Assembly (NCBI GenBank): GCA_049680295.1 | Contig: JBAUHN010000457.1 | Location: forward strand, 1-42,860 | Direction of reading: 5' to 3' | Origin: JBAUHN01 sp049680295 | Lineage (GTDB): Bacteria; Pseudomonadota; Alphaproteobacteria; Rhodobacterales; Rhodobacteraceae | Length of the DNA: 42,860 nt | Shown: positions 42,501-42,860 of the stretch, piece after piece | How positions within the stretch are numbered: position 1 is the first letter of the stretch | Layout of the letters: every line of letters begins with the position of its first letter | The notes under the pieces: generated by a model | Told to the model about the DNA's origin: nothing | Seen by the model: only the letters and a program-made list of their open reading frames with translations | The model's database searches: none | Position numbers and translations under genes: made by a program

Positions 42501-42860
42501 CGGCCTTTTCCTCCGTCTTCGCCTTGCGCTCTTTGAGAACTGTCCAGACCTGAACCGCAAGCGCGATAATGATCATGCAGAATAGGATGAAAGCGATCGG
42601 GCGGTCAATGAAATCAAATGGCTCGCGAACACGCGCCATCGCCGTGCGCAGCTTGTCTTCCATCAGTCGCCCCAGAACGATGCCGAGGATCACGGGAGAC
42701 GTTGGATAATTGACACGTTTCAACATGAAGCCAAAGACGCCAAAACCCGAAGCAATCGCCACATCGGTCAGCGAATTCCGCAGCGAATAGACGCCGATCA
42801 GGCTGAACGTCAGGATCATCACGCCAAGGAACCTGTTGGGGATCAGCATGGCCTTCATCA
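42493..42860 (-). CDS. TTT transporter large subunit, TctA family (5' part cut by window edge)
   Basis: The last 122 or so codons of a TctA protein running in from the right edge. FLGVMILTFSLIGVYSLRN, VFGFMLKRVNYPTSPVILG and RPIAFILFCMI match the C-terminus of the complete TctA at 12511-14028 nearly block for block. It overlaps the phospholyase start, so the transporter, phospholyase, kinase and UPF0261 genes form one operon. A TctC and TctB partner would be expected beyond the window. The C-terminal tail is Lys/Glu-rich (KERKAKTEEKADA). Confidence 0.9.
   Translation of the reverse strand, partial: MKAMLIPNRFLGVMILTFSLIGVYSLRNSLTDVAIASGFGVFGFMLKRVNYPTSPVILGIVLGRLMEDKLRTAMARVREPFDFIDRPIAFILFCMIIIALAVQVWTVLKERKAKTEEKADA

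Overview
The window looks like an accessory catabolic island from a marine alphaproteobacterium of the Rhodobacteraceae (Roseobacter type). This rests on family content: two tripartite tricarboxylate (TTT) transporters, IclR/GntR/XRE-controlled catabolic operons, a Hint-domain (hedgehog/intein-like) protein and a dimethylglycine-dehydrogenase-like fragment, in moderately GC-rich DNA with tight ATGA/GTGA gene overlaps. No rRNA, tRNA, CRISPR array or complete insertion sequence was seen. The taxonomic call is inference.

Layout. 1-4992: an IclR regulator followed by a zinc alcohol dehydrogenase (cut by the left edge), divergent from an SDR dehydrogenase and an unusually large (600 aa) SerC-like PLP enzyme. 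A perfect 19-bp inverted repeat lies between the two arms. 4992-7807: gene debris (glutathione S-transferase fragment, frameshifted FAD/GcvT oxidoreductase fragment, IS30-type transposase tail), then a Hint-domain protein. 7808-10830: an operon of IclR regulator, class III aminotransferase and metallo-beta-lactamase-fold hydrolase. 10945-20190: the facing strand carries a TTT transporter (TctC-TctB-TctA), a PuuC-like aldehyde dehydrogenase and the homoprotocatechuate meta-cleavage genes hpaF-hpaE-hpaD-hpaG-hpaH. 20390-24725: a reverse operon of cytochrome P450, glutamine-synthetase-like ligase, adrenodoxin-type ferredoxin and GntR regulator, with a divergent class I glutamine-amidotransferase-like protein.

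24738-37597: a decayed TPR gene, a NylB-like serine hydrolase and an XRE regulator on the reverse strand. Facing them is an operon of a dipeptide-type ABC transporter (with its two ATPases fused), two tandem amidase-signature hydrolases and a YtcJ-type amidohydrolase, which reads as uptake and hydrolysis of an amide or peptide-like compound. 38163-42860: a PPK2 polyphosphate kinase, then a reverse operon of TctA (cut by the right edge), an AGXT2L-type PLP phospholyase, an APH-family small-molecule kinase and a Tm-1-like (UPF0261) protein.

The most interesting hypothesis is that 14034-24725 is a gamma-glutamylation route for an aromatic amine. A GS-like ligase would cap the amine, the P450/ferredoxin and the PuuC-like dehydrogenase would oxidise it, the amidotransferase-like protein would remove or control the glutamyl group, and the released (hydroxy)phenylacetate would enter the homoprotocatechuate pathway. 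HpaB/HpaC hydroxylase, HpaI aldolase, an amine oxidase and a ferredoxin reductase are not in the window, so the route is incomplete here. The second notable module is the kinase plus phospholyase pair, which suggests phosphorylation and then ammonia/phosphate elimination from a hydroxy-amine such as hydroxylysine or ethanolamine.
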